The notes under the pieces: model-generated
Databases searched by the model: none
What the model was told of the DNA's origin: nothing
Seen by the model: only the letters and a program-made list of their open reading frames with translations
Source: Chrysoperla carnea
Taxonomy: Eukaryota; Arthropoda; Insecta; Neuroptera; Chrysopidae
DNA: 64,000 bases
Reading direction: 5' to 3'
Assembly: GCF_905475395.1 (NCBI RefSeq)
Contig: NC_058339.1
Coordinates: 76,350,520 to 76,414,519 of the forward strand
Shown here: piece by piece, positions 11,501 through 26,500 of the stretch
Layout: each line of letters starts with the position of its first letter
How positions within the stretch are numbered: position 1 is the stretch's first letter
Position numbers and translations under genes: made by a program

Positions 11501-14500
11501 AACTTATTGGGTTGACCATTAAATCAGAAGTATGTCCTTTTTAAACTAATGTTACAAATAATATATAAAATTAAATTCTTTCAATAATAAAACAAGTATT
11601 TCACTTCAAAAATTAATAGCTTAAATTTTTTAAGTAAAATATCTCGTAAATAAAAAGTAAGCGCTACATTTATAATGTACGAAGGTACGAAAGGAACAGA
11701 GTTCCTACCGGATGTCCCCTGACATTTCTCGTTCTTTTTTATAATTTCATTTGTAGTAATTATTTAGCTAAATAGTATAAACGGATTAAAATAAAAAAAG
11801 ATGGTATTGTTATTCTTTGGAACAAATTTATAATTAAGGTATTTCGATATCGAAAATATGAAAATGATACCAAAAAAATTTGAAATTTTATTTATTTATA
11901 ATTATCCTTTTATACGTCTTTTGTGAGAAATTCATTATCGATTCTCTGTACGGTTTATGAGAAATTAACTAACAAAGCCAGTGTTTTTACCAAAAAAAAT
12001 TTTCATTTTTATGCATAGTTCTTAATTTTGTGATGATTTTAAAGCTTAAAACTTGAGGAATTTGAATAAAGGCTTTTTATGTAAATGGTAAAACATTTTT
12101 AAAAGCACTTATTGACTAAAAACCTGGCTAATAGGGCTGTTTTTAATCATTAATTTATCGTAAACCGTACAGAGAATCGACTTGAAATTTATACAGAAGG
12201 CGTATTAAATTCTCATTAATTGACAAACAAAATTGATTTAGGAACGCCTTAAATCAATACCCAACACTCAATTACGAATGTTTTTGTCCAATTTTTTAAA
12301 AACTAGGAACCTTTCAAGAACGAAAAGAACTTTTTTTTTAGACTAGTTTTCTTCAAACTTTCTATTGGAATTTATACAGCTAAAAATATATATAAAAAAG
12401 GACATTAAAATTATTGAAAATTTATATTTATTTCTAAAATTTATTGATGAATAAATATATAATCGAATTGAACACAAACAGTTCAAATACACACAATAAA
12501 ATATAAATTTTAATATTATTTTTAAAATAATAATTTTATTTTTAACATTTTATTATTCAAAGAATATAAATAAATTATTTTAATGTTACTTTGTGTTTGT
12601 GTTTTTGAGCAGAGAATTATTATTATTAATATTTGTACACACATTTTAATAATTCTCTTTATATTTCAATTGCTGCATTTTATTATAATACAAACAACAC
12701 TTTAAAATATATCTATCTAGAGACCAAAGACAGTTATAGTTGTGTTTTAGAGTTATAGAATATAGAGAACTTTAGCTAAGTAGTTGTCATATAAACACTT
12801 GAATTGAGTCAGCCAGATATGTTTATCTATTTCATAAACATTCACATTAAGGTTGATCGGTCAATACACGGCAATTATACAGTACAGTAGAACGCAAATT
12901 ATTCGAAGTAATTGGGACCGGAGTCGATTCGGTTAATCGGACATAGACTATTGTGTATGTAATACAATGCTATTGAGTTGAAAAAAAAAACAAACGTTCC
13001 AACGTTTCACAAAATGTAGTGTCTTGCCTCTAACTTTCAACCATAACAATGGAAATATATCTGGCCTCGAACGAGTTCCAACTTGTTTCGATTTTGAGAG
13101 TTTTTATCGTGGCTGTGTTAATAATTAATTAAGCCTTCTTGATAAAAAATAAATTTCACGCTAAAAATCATTCGATTCCTGTATGCTATACCATAAGAAC
13201 CGTGCCTTTTTCTGGAATAAAAATTACCCAATTAATAATCTCATCACTTATCGAGAAACGTCCTTAATTACTGAAAAACCTTTCAACAGATTTTTTTCAA
13301 AAAAATTATTTTATACATTGCCTTAATGCCCAACTTTATTTACTTTTGTGTAATAAAGATTATTTGTAAAAAGTGTACGATATGTTATTATATTATGTAA
13401 AGGAATTTTTATTTTGTAAAAAAGGATATAATTTCCTTGGCAATTCTTTGGCTCCTTTTCTTTTTTGGAGAATATAAAAAGTTACTGCAAGTAGAATTTT
13501 TAAAAATACTTTAACATTCGTCAAGTGAACCCAATTTTAAAATACTTTGGGTCAAAATTACTCTATATAATGAATTGTATGAAATTCCGAAAGAAAAAAA
13601 ACAGTTTGTGGTTTTTTCTAATTTTTCAAAAGAGTACCATTTACAATAGTGTTATGTAAGAGCTATTTTTAAAACAAATAATAAATTTATTTTAATACAA
13701 TAATAATTTTATAGAATATCTGAAGAATCCTCTCTTGAACAACAATTTATAGTCAATGAATGTAAATTATTCTTCATCTAATATATCACTGTGAATGATT
13801 TGTGTTACACACCTGTTATATTCATAGGTGAGTCGTTACATCACTATATCAATATAACAAATAATATAATATGTAATCTTTAATTTTAAATTAAAATTTT
13901 ATTCGAATAAAACAAGCACATAAAATTGTGAATAAATTTTTCATTCGTTGATTCATTTTATTTTGTGTATTCACATAATATAAGCGATCTCATTTTCTAA
14001 AATATATAAATCAATAAATTGAGACAGCCTGTTGAAAAATTCACACCTCTCTTAATTTGTGCCCTCACGGGTAAACAGCGAAGTTTACAAAAAGAATTTT
14101 CCAAAAAATTTTTTTATAAGGAAAATTTTTTTTATTTAAACTTTTGTTCTATCTCTAACGATTTACAAGATGGGTTCTACGGACCTAACACCCAATTGAC
14201 CTATGTTACGCCATAAAAATTTCAGCATGATTTCTATTTTCGTTTGTGAGTTATATCATCCATCAATATTTCTAAGCGTTACAAACTTGGGACTAAAATT
14301 ATTATACCTTTATAAGGATAAATTTTTGTTGACTTCGAGTTGAGACATAGTTATGGAAATTAATACCACGATACTCGAAATAAAATTTTATTTCGAGTAT
14401 CGTGGTATTTATTTCAATAACTATTATTATTCCTTGATAAATATTTCATATTTACAGAGTAAAATCAGTAATTTTCGGGATAATAATGCATACTATTTAA

Positions 14501-17500
14501 CTCAGATAACAGACAGTTTTTCACATCTACCTTATTTCAATAAAAAAGAAATATCCAAAATTCAGACGTCTTAAAGTAAACTTTTTTTGATGTGAGTTGA
14601 GTGGTTTAATTTGTTTGCCAATATATTTTTCGTACATCGAACATTGCAGACAATTATATTTATGATATATTATAAATCAATATATAAAAATAATAATAAA
14701 ATATAAAAATCAATAATAAATTTTTTAGAATAATAATAATATTTAATTTTGAAACTGGTTTCATTTCAAATACTTAAAGTATAAAAATAAATTTATTTTA
14801 ATTTATGTAATTCCAGCAATATATTTAGGTCTTACCATATTTTAAGATTTTTGATATATTTAAACTGCTCTCTAAAAACGGAGTTGTGAACGCATTTTAA
14901 TATTATTATTAAATAAATATTTTGAATTATTTTTAATAATTTTTTTATTCATAATCATAAAAAATCATAATAAATATTATTATTTTATTTTTTTACAAAA
15001 ATAGATATTTAATTTACACAACAAATTTTACATATTATTACATTCGAATTGTTATAATGTTGGTGGCAGAAAACAAACACCATTAAATTTGATGCAAAAA
15101 AACGGAAGGAACACTTATTGAGAAAATCACGTATAATGTCAAACAGTTAATATGGCAGTCATAAGCATACTTGAATGACTAGACCGTTAAAAGAGTAGGC
15201 TATTTATATACGGTGTATATATGAAATATATCAAGGTATACTAAGTTTAGTCCCAAGTTTGTAACGCTTAAAAATATTGATGCTATGAACAATATTTTTA
15301 TATAGGTGTTCATAAAATCACCTAATTAGTCTGTCTGTTTGTCCGTCCGTCAACACGTTAACTCAAAAAAGGAAGTAGATATCTTGCTCAAATTTTTATT
15401 TTTATATATATATATATATGCGCGACTGTGGCTATCTAAGAGTGACTACCTTTTTTACTTACATGATGTAAGAAAACAAACTACTGCTTAATCAACACTG
15501 TCTATACATGGTATTTCAACAATTAACTCAGTCAATTGTTTATTTTCACTTGTTTTCACTTGTTTATTATGCAGTTCATTTATACATTTGTACAGCAATT
15601 TTGTTAATTACTATGGTTTTTTAATATCTATCTATTTATTTAACGCCTGCTGAAACTCAGCTCAAGGCTGTTATCGTTACTGGTTTTCGATTTAGATAAA
15701 AATTACGAGTAATTATTATCCAAGAAATAAGAAGGTTTGGCCATTTAGTCTTCAACTTCTGCGCGACTTGATACGTACGAGGAAAACATTGATAACCCAT
15801 ATTGGAAAATCATCAGGGATTATTGAAAATATTCAAAATAGAGAATTGAAACTGAACCATTGAATATTTTACTTCCAAAGTAGAGTCCATAAAAACCACT
15901 TGACCCAAAAATTTTAATAATAAATAAGAATTTATATTTTTATTATTTATATATTCAGTATGTTGTAATGATTAAAAATATTTTTTTTAAATTCTCTTTT
16001 CTTTCTCTCAAATAAAAATATTTTCAAAATATTTATGCTAATTATTATTTCTGTATAATTCATTTTTAAACACACATTAAATTTTTTTTTTGTGAGTAAT
16101 TTAAATTTGATTGTATGTGTTTAGTTTTGAATTAAATATTCACTGATGGCTTAAGTCTGAGACGTTCTACGAACCGCACATGAGAAATTTTTATTAAAAA
16201 TATTTAATACGAAAGTGTTAACAGATTTGTTAACAACGCATTATAAGTTATTTTCCTTTTACACGAAATTTATAAACAGTTCTCAGTTGTATCTAATATA
16301 CAGGGTGTTATTTTAAGTTTGCATATGCTTGAAACTCGACAAATAAATTTAATCAAGGAAAATGCTCCCAACGAAAAAATACTAATTTCAAAGGCACACA
16401 TCTTATACCGGCATCGAATTCGATCTAAATTTTCAGGTTCAATTAAAACCTCAATATGATTCATAACTGACAAACAAATTAGATGAACGCTTTAAATTAA
16501 AAAGATATTCTTTATAAATACGCAATTTTGTTCGAAAAATTTTGTTGTAAACCGAATAGTTTATGCAGTAATTGATAGGAAAAATCTAGTTTCTTGTGTG
16601 TTGCACACAAATAGTAATAGCAAAATTTTTTACGTTTAAAAAGTATTATTTCTATTTTACTTGTAAACAAAAGCATTTGAACAATCATTATCCTGTTCGT
16701 TAGTCCCTGGGTATGTAATTTATGGCTTTATATTGTCGTTGTCTCATAGGTATGAATATCATTCAGGAAAGCGAAGGATGATCCAAGTTGTATTGTCAAC
16801 CAAGGTTGTTTGATCAATGAGCAACTCCTAATTATTAAAGCTGATCTTTTGAGGATTATAGTAGTTGTGTACACACACATACTGCAGTCAGTCAAACGAA
16901 CGGTAGAACAGAAGTCAGATATATTCTATCAAAACGGTTATGATTGCTGTGGTATTTAAATAAATTTACTAAAGCTGAATATTGTTATACAGATTGTTTA
17001 ATGCATATAAAAAAACAGCTATGACAGCCAGTCAGTTAAATGTGAGAACAGAGCTGGTCAGTCAGCCCTTATGTATGTATAATACAGGTAGGTACGTAAT
17101 TGTATATTAACCATAAATAAAATGACCAGCTTCCCATATTGTGGAACAACTTTCAACAGTCAGTAAAAAAAAAATATTTCAATTGTTAGTATATTTATTA
17201 ATATTTTTTGGCTGACTGATGGGAGTTCTTCCAAAATAGGGTTTGTTGACCATCTTATTTATAGTTAATATACAATTAATATACAATAAGGTCTGACTGA
17301 CCATCTATGTTCTCACATTTAACTGATTGACTGACTGTTATTTATTTAACTGTTATTTATATGCAATCTGTATAACAATTTTCAGCTTTAGTAAATTTAT
17401 TTAAAAACCACGGCAATCCTACCCGTTTTGATAGCATATATCTGACCCTTGTTATATCGTTCGCTTGACTGACCACAGTATGTGTGTGTACACAACTACT

Positions 17501-20500
17501 ATAACCAATTCTCAAATGATGAACTTTAGTAAATTCTGATAATGTTTTTGGTCTGGCTCTCTCACATTATATGATGTCTACAAAAATCCATAAATAAACA
17601 CAGATTTAAGATTATTAAGTCTCAACAAAGTGATTGTCGACTTCACATATATGGATTCAATAAGTAATTACGATATTAATTTAATAAAATATTACCAAGT
17701 AACAGTTTTAAATTTTTAAATATATATATATGCGGCGTAATTCAAGGACATTTTATTATGAATATATGTAAAAAAAATTATTATTAATATGTATAATAAT
17801 TCTAAAAACAGAACAAAACATTTAACTGAACTTATTACACTTAATTAAATCCACGTTTATACTAAGCGATTTTTAAATGATATGTTTCTATAAAAATGCA
17901 TTAAATGATTTTCGAAATTGATAATAAATTTCCGTCGAAAATTTAGATGAAGGGTTAAAGGAAAACTTGCTTTGGTCACTCAAAAATTTACTATTTGTCC
18001 AAAACAAATTGCATAGAAAAACAGAGATTGAAATATTTAAGGTAGCACGAGCGCCAAGGCAATTTTAGACTTAAGGTTGAAATTATTTGTACCTTATTTT
18101 CAACTTTGATGATGAATTTAGCTATAACTTTATGAATGTAGACAAAAAATAAGAATAAAATTTTTCGATTTCTGCCTTGGTTTTCGAAATATTGAAATAA
18201 ATAATTAAACAAAATTTTCAATTTTCGATATTTTGAAAATTACTTATAGTAAAAGGTTTAGGCGTTCAACTTTTTTAATAAGAAGAACAATTATTTATTA
18301 CATCTCAGTACAATAAAAGCTTACCGACAAAAAATTATTTTTTATTAAACAAATTTTTTATTATATTTTGAAAATGATTATTACCATCTCATGTAATCCA
18401 GGTATGGGCGAGTTATTTTCAGTCAAAGCCACCATTGTTATAACTTAACTTTATTGGGTACCATAAACTTTGTTGTATGCTCCTTAATCCAAGACCGCAT
18501 TGTTCATAGAGGAGGAAGCGAGACGGATATACGACTCGTCTACCCATCTCATTTTGTCATATAGTAATGAGATAGGGAGAAAAAATGTTGTCTCTCTGTC
18601 TAACTCGTATTTTTTGGTTATCACTGGTTAGGTTGTCACTGTCTTACTCGTATTTTAGATACACAAGTATGAGTGTTTTCTCTAAGCCACATTTGCCCAT
18701 GCATGATGTAATCTCTAGTCCTTTTAATAAGTCGCCCACATCTTTTATTAAAGTATTTATTGTTTATTCGAACCCAACTTGTAACAGTACATAATTTAGT
18801 CTAGTCTACTAGTTGGATAATGTAACATCTACTTTATAAAATTGAACAACATATAGAATAAAACGTCATTTTTTCAAGTTTATTTATTTACTTTAAACTA
18901 CTTAATTCTAAGAATAATATTTTTATAACATAAACAATCCTTCAATGTTGCTTCCATTCGCACCATCTTGTGTTGTTAGGTTTTTGTGTCTTAAAAAAAT
19001 ATATTTTATTATACGAAGTTTTAAATTAAAATTATAAACAAAAAATTTTAACGATGAAATATTCGTGCATGATATAAATGCATGTAATAAGCCACGCATT
19101 TAATTACTTTGGTTTTAGTTTACATAAATCTTGTAATCTTAATTTCAGGACTTTTTAGTCCTTCTGTCTTTGATGTATCCATGTTTTAAATTTTTTTGCC
19201 TATCTTAAAATCTGATCTTCTTTCGATAGCTACCATTTTTTCAATTGATTGCGTTAAATAAATAAAGTTTTCAATATCTTCGAATTTCTCTTACTCTACA
19301 TTGTCATAATAATTAGTTATGAAATATCAAATTTATCCAATGATATGAATGAATAGTAATTACTCCAATAGAAATAATGGCCAAAAAACTCAACCAGTCT
19401 TGTCGCATAGTACTTCTCGAATAATTTTTGATCAGTTCACACATTTCTTACTACTATTCAAACATTTCTTGAATCGTTTTCATAAAATGATCTTTGAACC
19501 GATAAGTTCTGAACGATAACAATTGGTGGAGAAAATAGACCTGAAACGTTTTCTAATTATTCATTATAAAAATCTTCTCCATCGTTAAATATTTCATAGT
19601 CAGTCGATTGAGACAGAAAAGCAGGAAAAACAACGTGAAAAACAAAGTTCTAAAATTTTATAATTTGCATACAAAAAATCGTCTTTGTGTTTTTTCTCTT
19701 AGATCAATAAATTTTAGCAGTGTTTTCAAACGTAGATTCTAATACGGGATGAATCCTTATAGCTTTAAAAACATAATACGTAACATTTTTCTCAAACGTA
19801 CACTCTGTATGATCAACATAGACAATGATATTTAACAGCTCAAAATCAATAATAAATTGATTCGTTTTACGATTCCATTGTTTTTATTAAATTTTTTTTT
19901 CTATTAGTATATTTCATTATAAAAATGTGTAATTTAATTATTAAATTTTAATACACATTATTCAAAAAAATATTTTTATGACCTAAAACAATTTTACATT
20001 TTGTTGTGTATGACTCAAAAATACATATGCATACATACATTGACTTATAGCTTGACTTGTATCAGCATGAGTCATAAAAGTAAAAATGAATTTTTATAAT
20101 ATATTGTCTTTGTGATAATGAAAATTTTTTAACTACCGTTTTGAGGTAGTACAAACGCTAAGGCAATTTTAGACTTGCGTGGTTGAAATAATTTGTTCTT
20201 TTTTTCAACTTTGATGATGAATTTTGTTATAACTTCATGAATGTAGACGAAAAATAAGAATAAAATTTTTCGATATCAGCCTTGGTTTTCAACATATCGA
20301 AAGCTAAATAATTAAACAAAATTTTCAATCTTCGATATTTTGAAAATTACTCTTGATATTGAAAAATTTTATTCTTACTTTTCGTCTTATATTGTCAAGT
20401 TATAACGTAATTCACCATAAAAATTGAAAATATAAATTTTTTTAAATTTGTGTCCACACTACTGTGCTCATACATCCTTGGACCTAGTACCTCGGGTTAC

Positions 20501-23500
20501 TTTAATAGCCAATTTAGATCGTAAAAGATAATAGAAAGAATTACAGTTTAATTAGAAAGTTGCAGATTCTCATAAAAGAACTAACAAAATTTAAATAAGT
20601 GAATCTGTTAAAAAAGACAACATTTACTATAATGGCTACCAGAAATTTGTATTGTATGGTACAGAACGAGCTGTACGCTCATTCTGAGCACCCTGTATTG
20701 GTTTTTATAAATCCTTTGATAAAATATCTTTCACGATAAACAGCTTTACTTAATCATTAAGAAGAATAGACACTCTTTTCTACCATATTGACATTAGAAT
20801 GGCTTCTTCCAAATCGTATTTCCGTATAAAATATTTGATTAAAATTTCCTACGCCCATTCTGCAACACCTTGTACACGCTTCTTTAATCCGTTGATAAAA
20901 TATCTTCCACGATAAACAGCTTTACTTAATCATTAAGAAGAATAGACACTCTTTTCTACACATTGACATTATAATGTCTTCTTCCAAATCGTATTTCCGT
21001 ATAAAATATTTGATTAAAATTTCCTACGCCCATTCTGCAACACCTTGTACACGCTTCTTTAATCCGTTGATAAAATATCTTCCACGATAAACAGCTTTAC
21101 TTAATCTTTAAGAAGAATAGACACTCTTTTCTACCATATTGACATTAGAATGTCTTCTTCCAAATCGTGTATTTCCATAAAATATTTAATTAAAATTTCG
21201 ATCACGTAGATATTGTCAAATATACACATTACAAAAAAAATAATACATACATCATTTTCATGCAAGCTACGTGACATTACGTGCGTTTCTGGTACCATTA
21301 TTTTATTATTGTGTGTTCACACGGATGGCAATATCGATTTTAGATACGGACTTTAATCATTTGAATTGAATATAAATTGATGCTAATTTTTTTTTCGCTG
21401 GAGGTAAACGAGCGTTAAAAAAGACGGATGTTAATTTTAATGTCGTGAATTTCTCAACATATTTTGTTAAAAACTGCTAAAAAAACAATCAAAATTGAAC
21501 GCACGCCATTTTCTAACGTGTTATTTTCCACGTGTAAGCGAAAGCATGATCTCATAAAAAAACTCAGAACTAAAGTACCTAAAAAGACTGCTTTAAGAAT
21601 CTTTCGGAATCATTATGAATAGGGTTGTCACATCAAAGATCCAGGAAGTCGGGAATTAAACCAGCATCTTCCGATCAAATCTGGAGATATAATTTTATTT
21701 TCTATATAAAAATATTTCCTAAAAACGAAAGATTAATAAATTTTCGATAAAATATATAGCAAGACGTCATTTGAAGCATCATAGCTAGGAGAAGAAACAT
21801 ATTCATTACATTTAATCTATGTAACTAAATCGATCTATCACTTTTGAATTTTATTTTAAAATATATATATTTTAAAAACGTCATCTGATGTCTTTTCTCA
21901 ATAAGTTTACTGACTTGAAATAATACTTCTAGTTACAGCATAAACTGATAGATTTATCAGTTAGTTAAGATCACTTTTAAAACTAAAATCAATTTCACCG
22001 GATAGCAAAATAGATTCAATTTATTTTTAAATATTCTCAATGATGCTGTTAAAAAGTTACAATTATTTATCGATTTTTTTTTTTCGTTTATTTATTCACT
22101 TTCATGTTAGTGATTTACATATACGTGTGTGAAGATTTTGGTTATTTTTATCCAAATCATAAAACATGCACTGGCTTTTCTCTAAAATCAAACTCAAAAC
22201 TCAAAAAATTCCACTTCATTTGGCGACAAGTAAAGTAGCTCTTCAGATATCGTCGAAAATTGACCCAAATATACGTCGAGTTTTATCCAATTTCGAAACA
22301 AACAAGTGAAAACAAAAAATTGATTAAGTTAATTGGTGAAATACCATGTATAGACAGTGTTGATTACGCAATCGTTTGCTTTTTGCGTCATATAAGTAAA
22401 GAAAGGTAGCCACTCTTACACACAAAGTAATAAGAATATCTGTCTTTTCACTTCCTCAGTGGATATAGTATATGCTATAAACAAACAAACACATACGTAA
22501 TATTTGTAACGTATATAAATTTTAAATATATACAATACCTGTATACATACTATATAATGTTTCTAATTTTCTTTGTGTTTCTAAACAGTGATGTTTACGA
22601 AAAAATGTTTCAACCAAAAGTTGTTTATTTTTTTTTTTATAAAGAACATTTTTTACGTTTAAACTTTTGTTCTATCTCTAACTGTTTACAAGATGAGTCC
22701 TATGGACCCAATACCCACTTGACGTACGTTGCTCATTTACGAACTGAATCTCACTTTTTACAACGTAAGTACACTATACAAATTTGAGCTTGATATCTCC
22801 TTTTTTTGAGCGCGTTCACCGACAGGCAAATAGAGAGTCATTAAGACAAAATCGGAAATGGATTTTATGAACATCTATATCCAAATTTTTTGTAGCATTA
22901 ATATTTGTACGCGTTACAAATTTAGGGCTAAACTAAGTATACCTTGATTCGTATATATAATTGTTTGTTTCGAATTTTTTAGATAAATATTTTTTTTTGT
23001 CTCGATAAAATTTATCCTTCAACGTAATTTGAACCTCAAACATACAAAAACCGGGCCTATTAAAAATTATGTGAAACTTCATTCTTAAATTTCCTATAAA
23101 ATTGGCCATTTTTAAGCTTTATAGAAACCTAGTTCTGTTTACAATATGCTTCTTTAACTAGGATAAAATTGAGCACCAAAATGATCACATGAAAGTTAAA
23201 TCGAAGTTTCTAAAAAAAAAACAGCATACAAAGAATCATGGCTACTGAATAATTGTATATTTATTATAATCTAAACATAAAAATCGTTTTAAAATAAGAA
23301 GCTATGAACATTAAAGACAGAGAAACGAATGAATAGACATAGTATGACATTTAAATATCGAATTCCACCAGAAGGAGTGATTAAAAACTGAAGTTAAACC
23401 AACTTCTTTGGTATAGTCAGAAGTTAAATAAGAATCTAGAATATTTATAAAATATAATTTAAATAAAACACAACTATCAAATTATATAAATCTATTTATT

Positions 23501-26500
23501 ATATTTTATTTATAAAGATTATTTTTATAGATCTTTAAATATTATACAATGTATGAACTACTGAAGGTTTGTTCAATAATGAAGGTGTAATGACTTTAAA
23601 TAAACACTGGGTATCGTTTTTATTTGCAATTAAATTCTAAATAAACTGAAAATTGATAAATAAAGAAACTGGATGCAAGTATGCAAATTTTGGATATAAA
23701 TCAATGTGTTTAGGATAGTCATGTGTGTTTGTTTGACTTTATTTAGGACAGATCCTTCCTCAATATTTAAGGTAGTTCCTCCGCGACAGTCCAGTCAAAA
23801 AGTTTTGGACTAATACTATCATTCAGTGCATTAACTGTGCTATGACTATTATACATATACCATATATTATTTTGACAAGACTGTAGTTCCTCACTACTGA
23901 TTCTAGTATACATATAAGCACACACACTATGACATATGCCTTTAACATTAGTCTTCATATCTTTTCCACAAAAATCATCGCTAAAACGAGTTTTTTATTT
24001 AAGTTTTTTATCGAAACTATATGGTAAATAATTTTTATTTTTATTTATATATTTTCTAAATATAGTATTCTACATTATATTAGTTTTTCATAGAGATGGT
24101 GGACGTCATTCATTGGTAAATAAATATAATATTTGTAAATTTGTGTATTTTTATACACTTCTCCCATGTACACGTACAAATTGCGTCACTTTTAATTGCT
24201 AATATCTCATGTATGGCATGGTAAATCATCTTCTAATTTTAACAGCATGTGTATTATGAATTAAATATTTTATATTCTGAGTTTTGAGAAATTCTTGAAA
24301 TATCACTTTCGTGTAGGTACTACCTTAACAAACGTCCTATATAAAATAAAAAGTCTCTCGGTAATATAATATTTAAATGAATAAATACTTTTTACATACA
24401 TTAAAAAAATATATGTAATAAAACTGATAATTATTTTCAAATAAATTATTTTTTGAGTTGAGTAAGGACGACAGAGGGTAATTTGAGACAATTAATAATT
24501 TTATGTTACAAAAAAAAAAAATTTATATATATTTTATTTATTTGTAATTAAAAATAGTTATTACTATTATTTGTAAATGTATGCAAAATAAGTAATAATA
24601 TTTATTGCATTTACATATCTAATGTAAAAACAGGATGTATTCTTTCCTACTGTATATGGAATATTCCCGTGGCATTCATCCAAAATGCATAATTAACAAG
24701 ATAATACTTGGTTAATAATCATTTTTTAATTTTCTCATATTATTTATTAATTATTTTCTCCAAAAAGTTGAAAATTTGCAAGTAGTTTCAATTAGTGGTC
24801 AATTCAAATTTTTATTTATACATAACCTTAAGGATATACGAGCGCCAATTTTTTTTTAATATGAATTATGAAAATTTTAGGCGGAGTTGCCCGACTATTT
24901 AAATAGAAAAATGACGTCCAAAGTAGGCATATTTAACAATGGCCTTATGGGAATGGAAGATGTATGATATATTTTCATAGATTTCTCCAAAACTAGTCGT
25001 TGGAAATTTAAAAAAACTATTTAAATTAAAGTTGAAATGTTAATAAATTATCCTAAACAAAAGAAACCCGTTGTGCCAGACTAATTAAGGATGTATGAGC
25101 GTGGTAGTTAAATAATGTTATAACTTGACAATATTAGACGAAAAGTAAGAATACAATTTTTCGATATCTGGAGTAATTTTCAAAATATCGAAACATAAAA
25201 ATTTTATTTAATTATTTAGCTTTCGATATTTTTTAAACCAAGGCAGATATCGAAAATTTTTCATTCTTATTTTTCGTCTACATTTATGAAGTTATAACAA
25301 AATTCATCTTCAGAGTTGAAAATAAGGTACAAATAATTTCAACCACAAGTCTTAATTTGCCTTGGCGTTCGTACTAGATTAATTGTAACTTTCTCAAAAT
25401 TATAAAAAAATAATTAAAGAAGTCTTAGCTCGTTCATTTTTACTTTAAATCTGTAAAGAAACTTCATTCTCAGAATTTTATCCCACCTGTAAATCGAATG
25501 TGATAGACGTTTAAGCAAACCAAACTTCATATTTACATATTTTAAAATACAGCCTGTTTATATACATTTTATGAAAACAAAAAGTTTTTTTTTGTACTTG
25601 GCTGCTGGGATTCATTTTGAAATATAAAATAATAAAATGAGTTTTAATTGTAGAGAATTACTAAGTAATAAATGGTCATTTTTATTTTTATTTGTACAAA
25701 AAAAACATCTTTTTAATAGTGTCTTTTTAACCATTTAAATGTCATTTTTATCTATGCTTTATAATCTTGATTATTTTTTAGTACTTTATTACTAACATTA
25801 TGTTAAATAAAGGTAAATTTTATGTGGAAATACAGTCAAACTGTAGTAAAATTTATATGTATGTTTAACCATGACTTTTCATAAAACTTTTTTTTAAGAA
25901 CACGATTTGAATCCTAGCTATTGGAATAGCCTACTTAGTTCAAAAGTTCACTAATCAAGAGTTCATATTTCCAATTATTTCTTGGTTACGAAAGTTCTTA
26001 CTCACATTTGGTTGACACTTCATCTACGGGTTCCGTACTCAAAAGGTACGTCTGCCTGTCTGTCAGCGGGCTGTATCTCATAAACTAAGCATGTCTTTAA
26101 AACACCAAATAATATAAAATCGATCAAGTGGTTTCGCACACGAAAGGTTCTGTATTTTCGCAAAAGCAAGTCATAGTCGATTAATCGCAAATTATTAATT
26201 CATTTACAAGAAATGTATGACCCATCATGAAAAGAAAATCTTCATTGATTCACTTCACGTCAATTTTTTGAAGATTTGCCAATGAAAGATAGACAAATAA
26301 ATGAGGTTTTACTGTAGTTAATATTATAAAAACTAATAAAAATAAAGGTAATATTCAATTAGATTATTGAATCCTTGAATTACTTTTATTACAAAATAAT
26401 ATTTATTTTATTTTTATTATTTATTTATTTTTTTATATTAATTTTAAATATTTTGTTTACTTACTTTAATATTTGTACAGCGTGTACAAAGTTTTTGAAT

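Noticed and set aside
20673..21200. CRISPR-like repeat array
   Set aside because: The units are contiguous tandem copies without spacers, in eukaryotic DNA.
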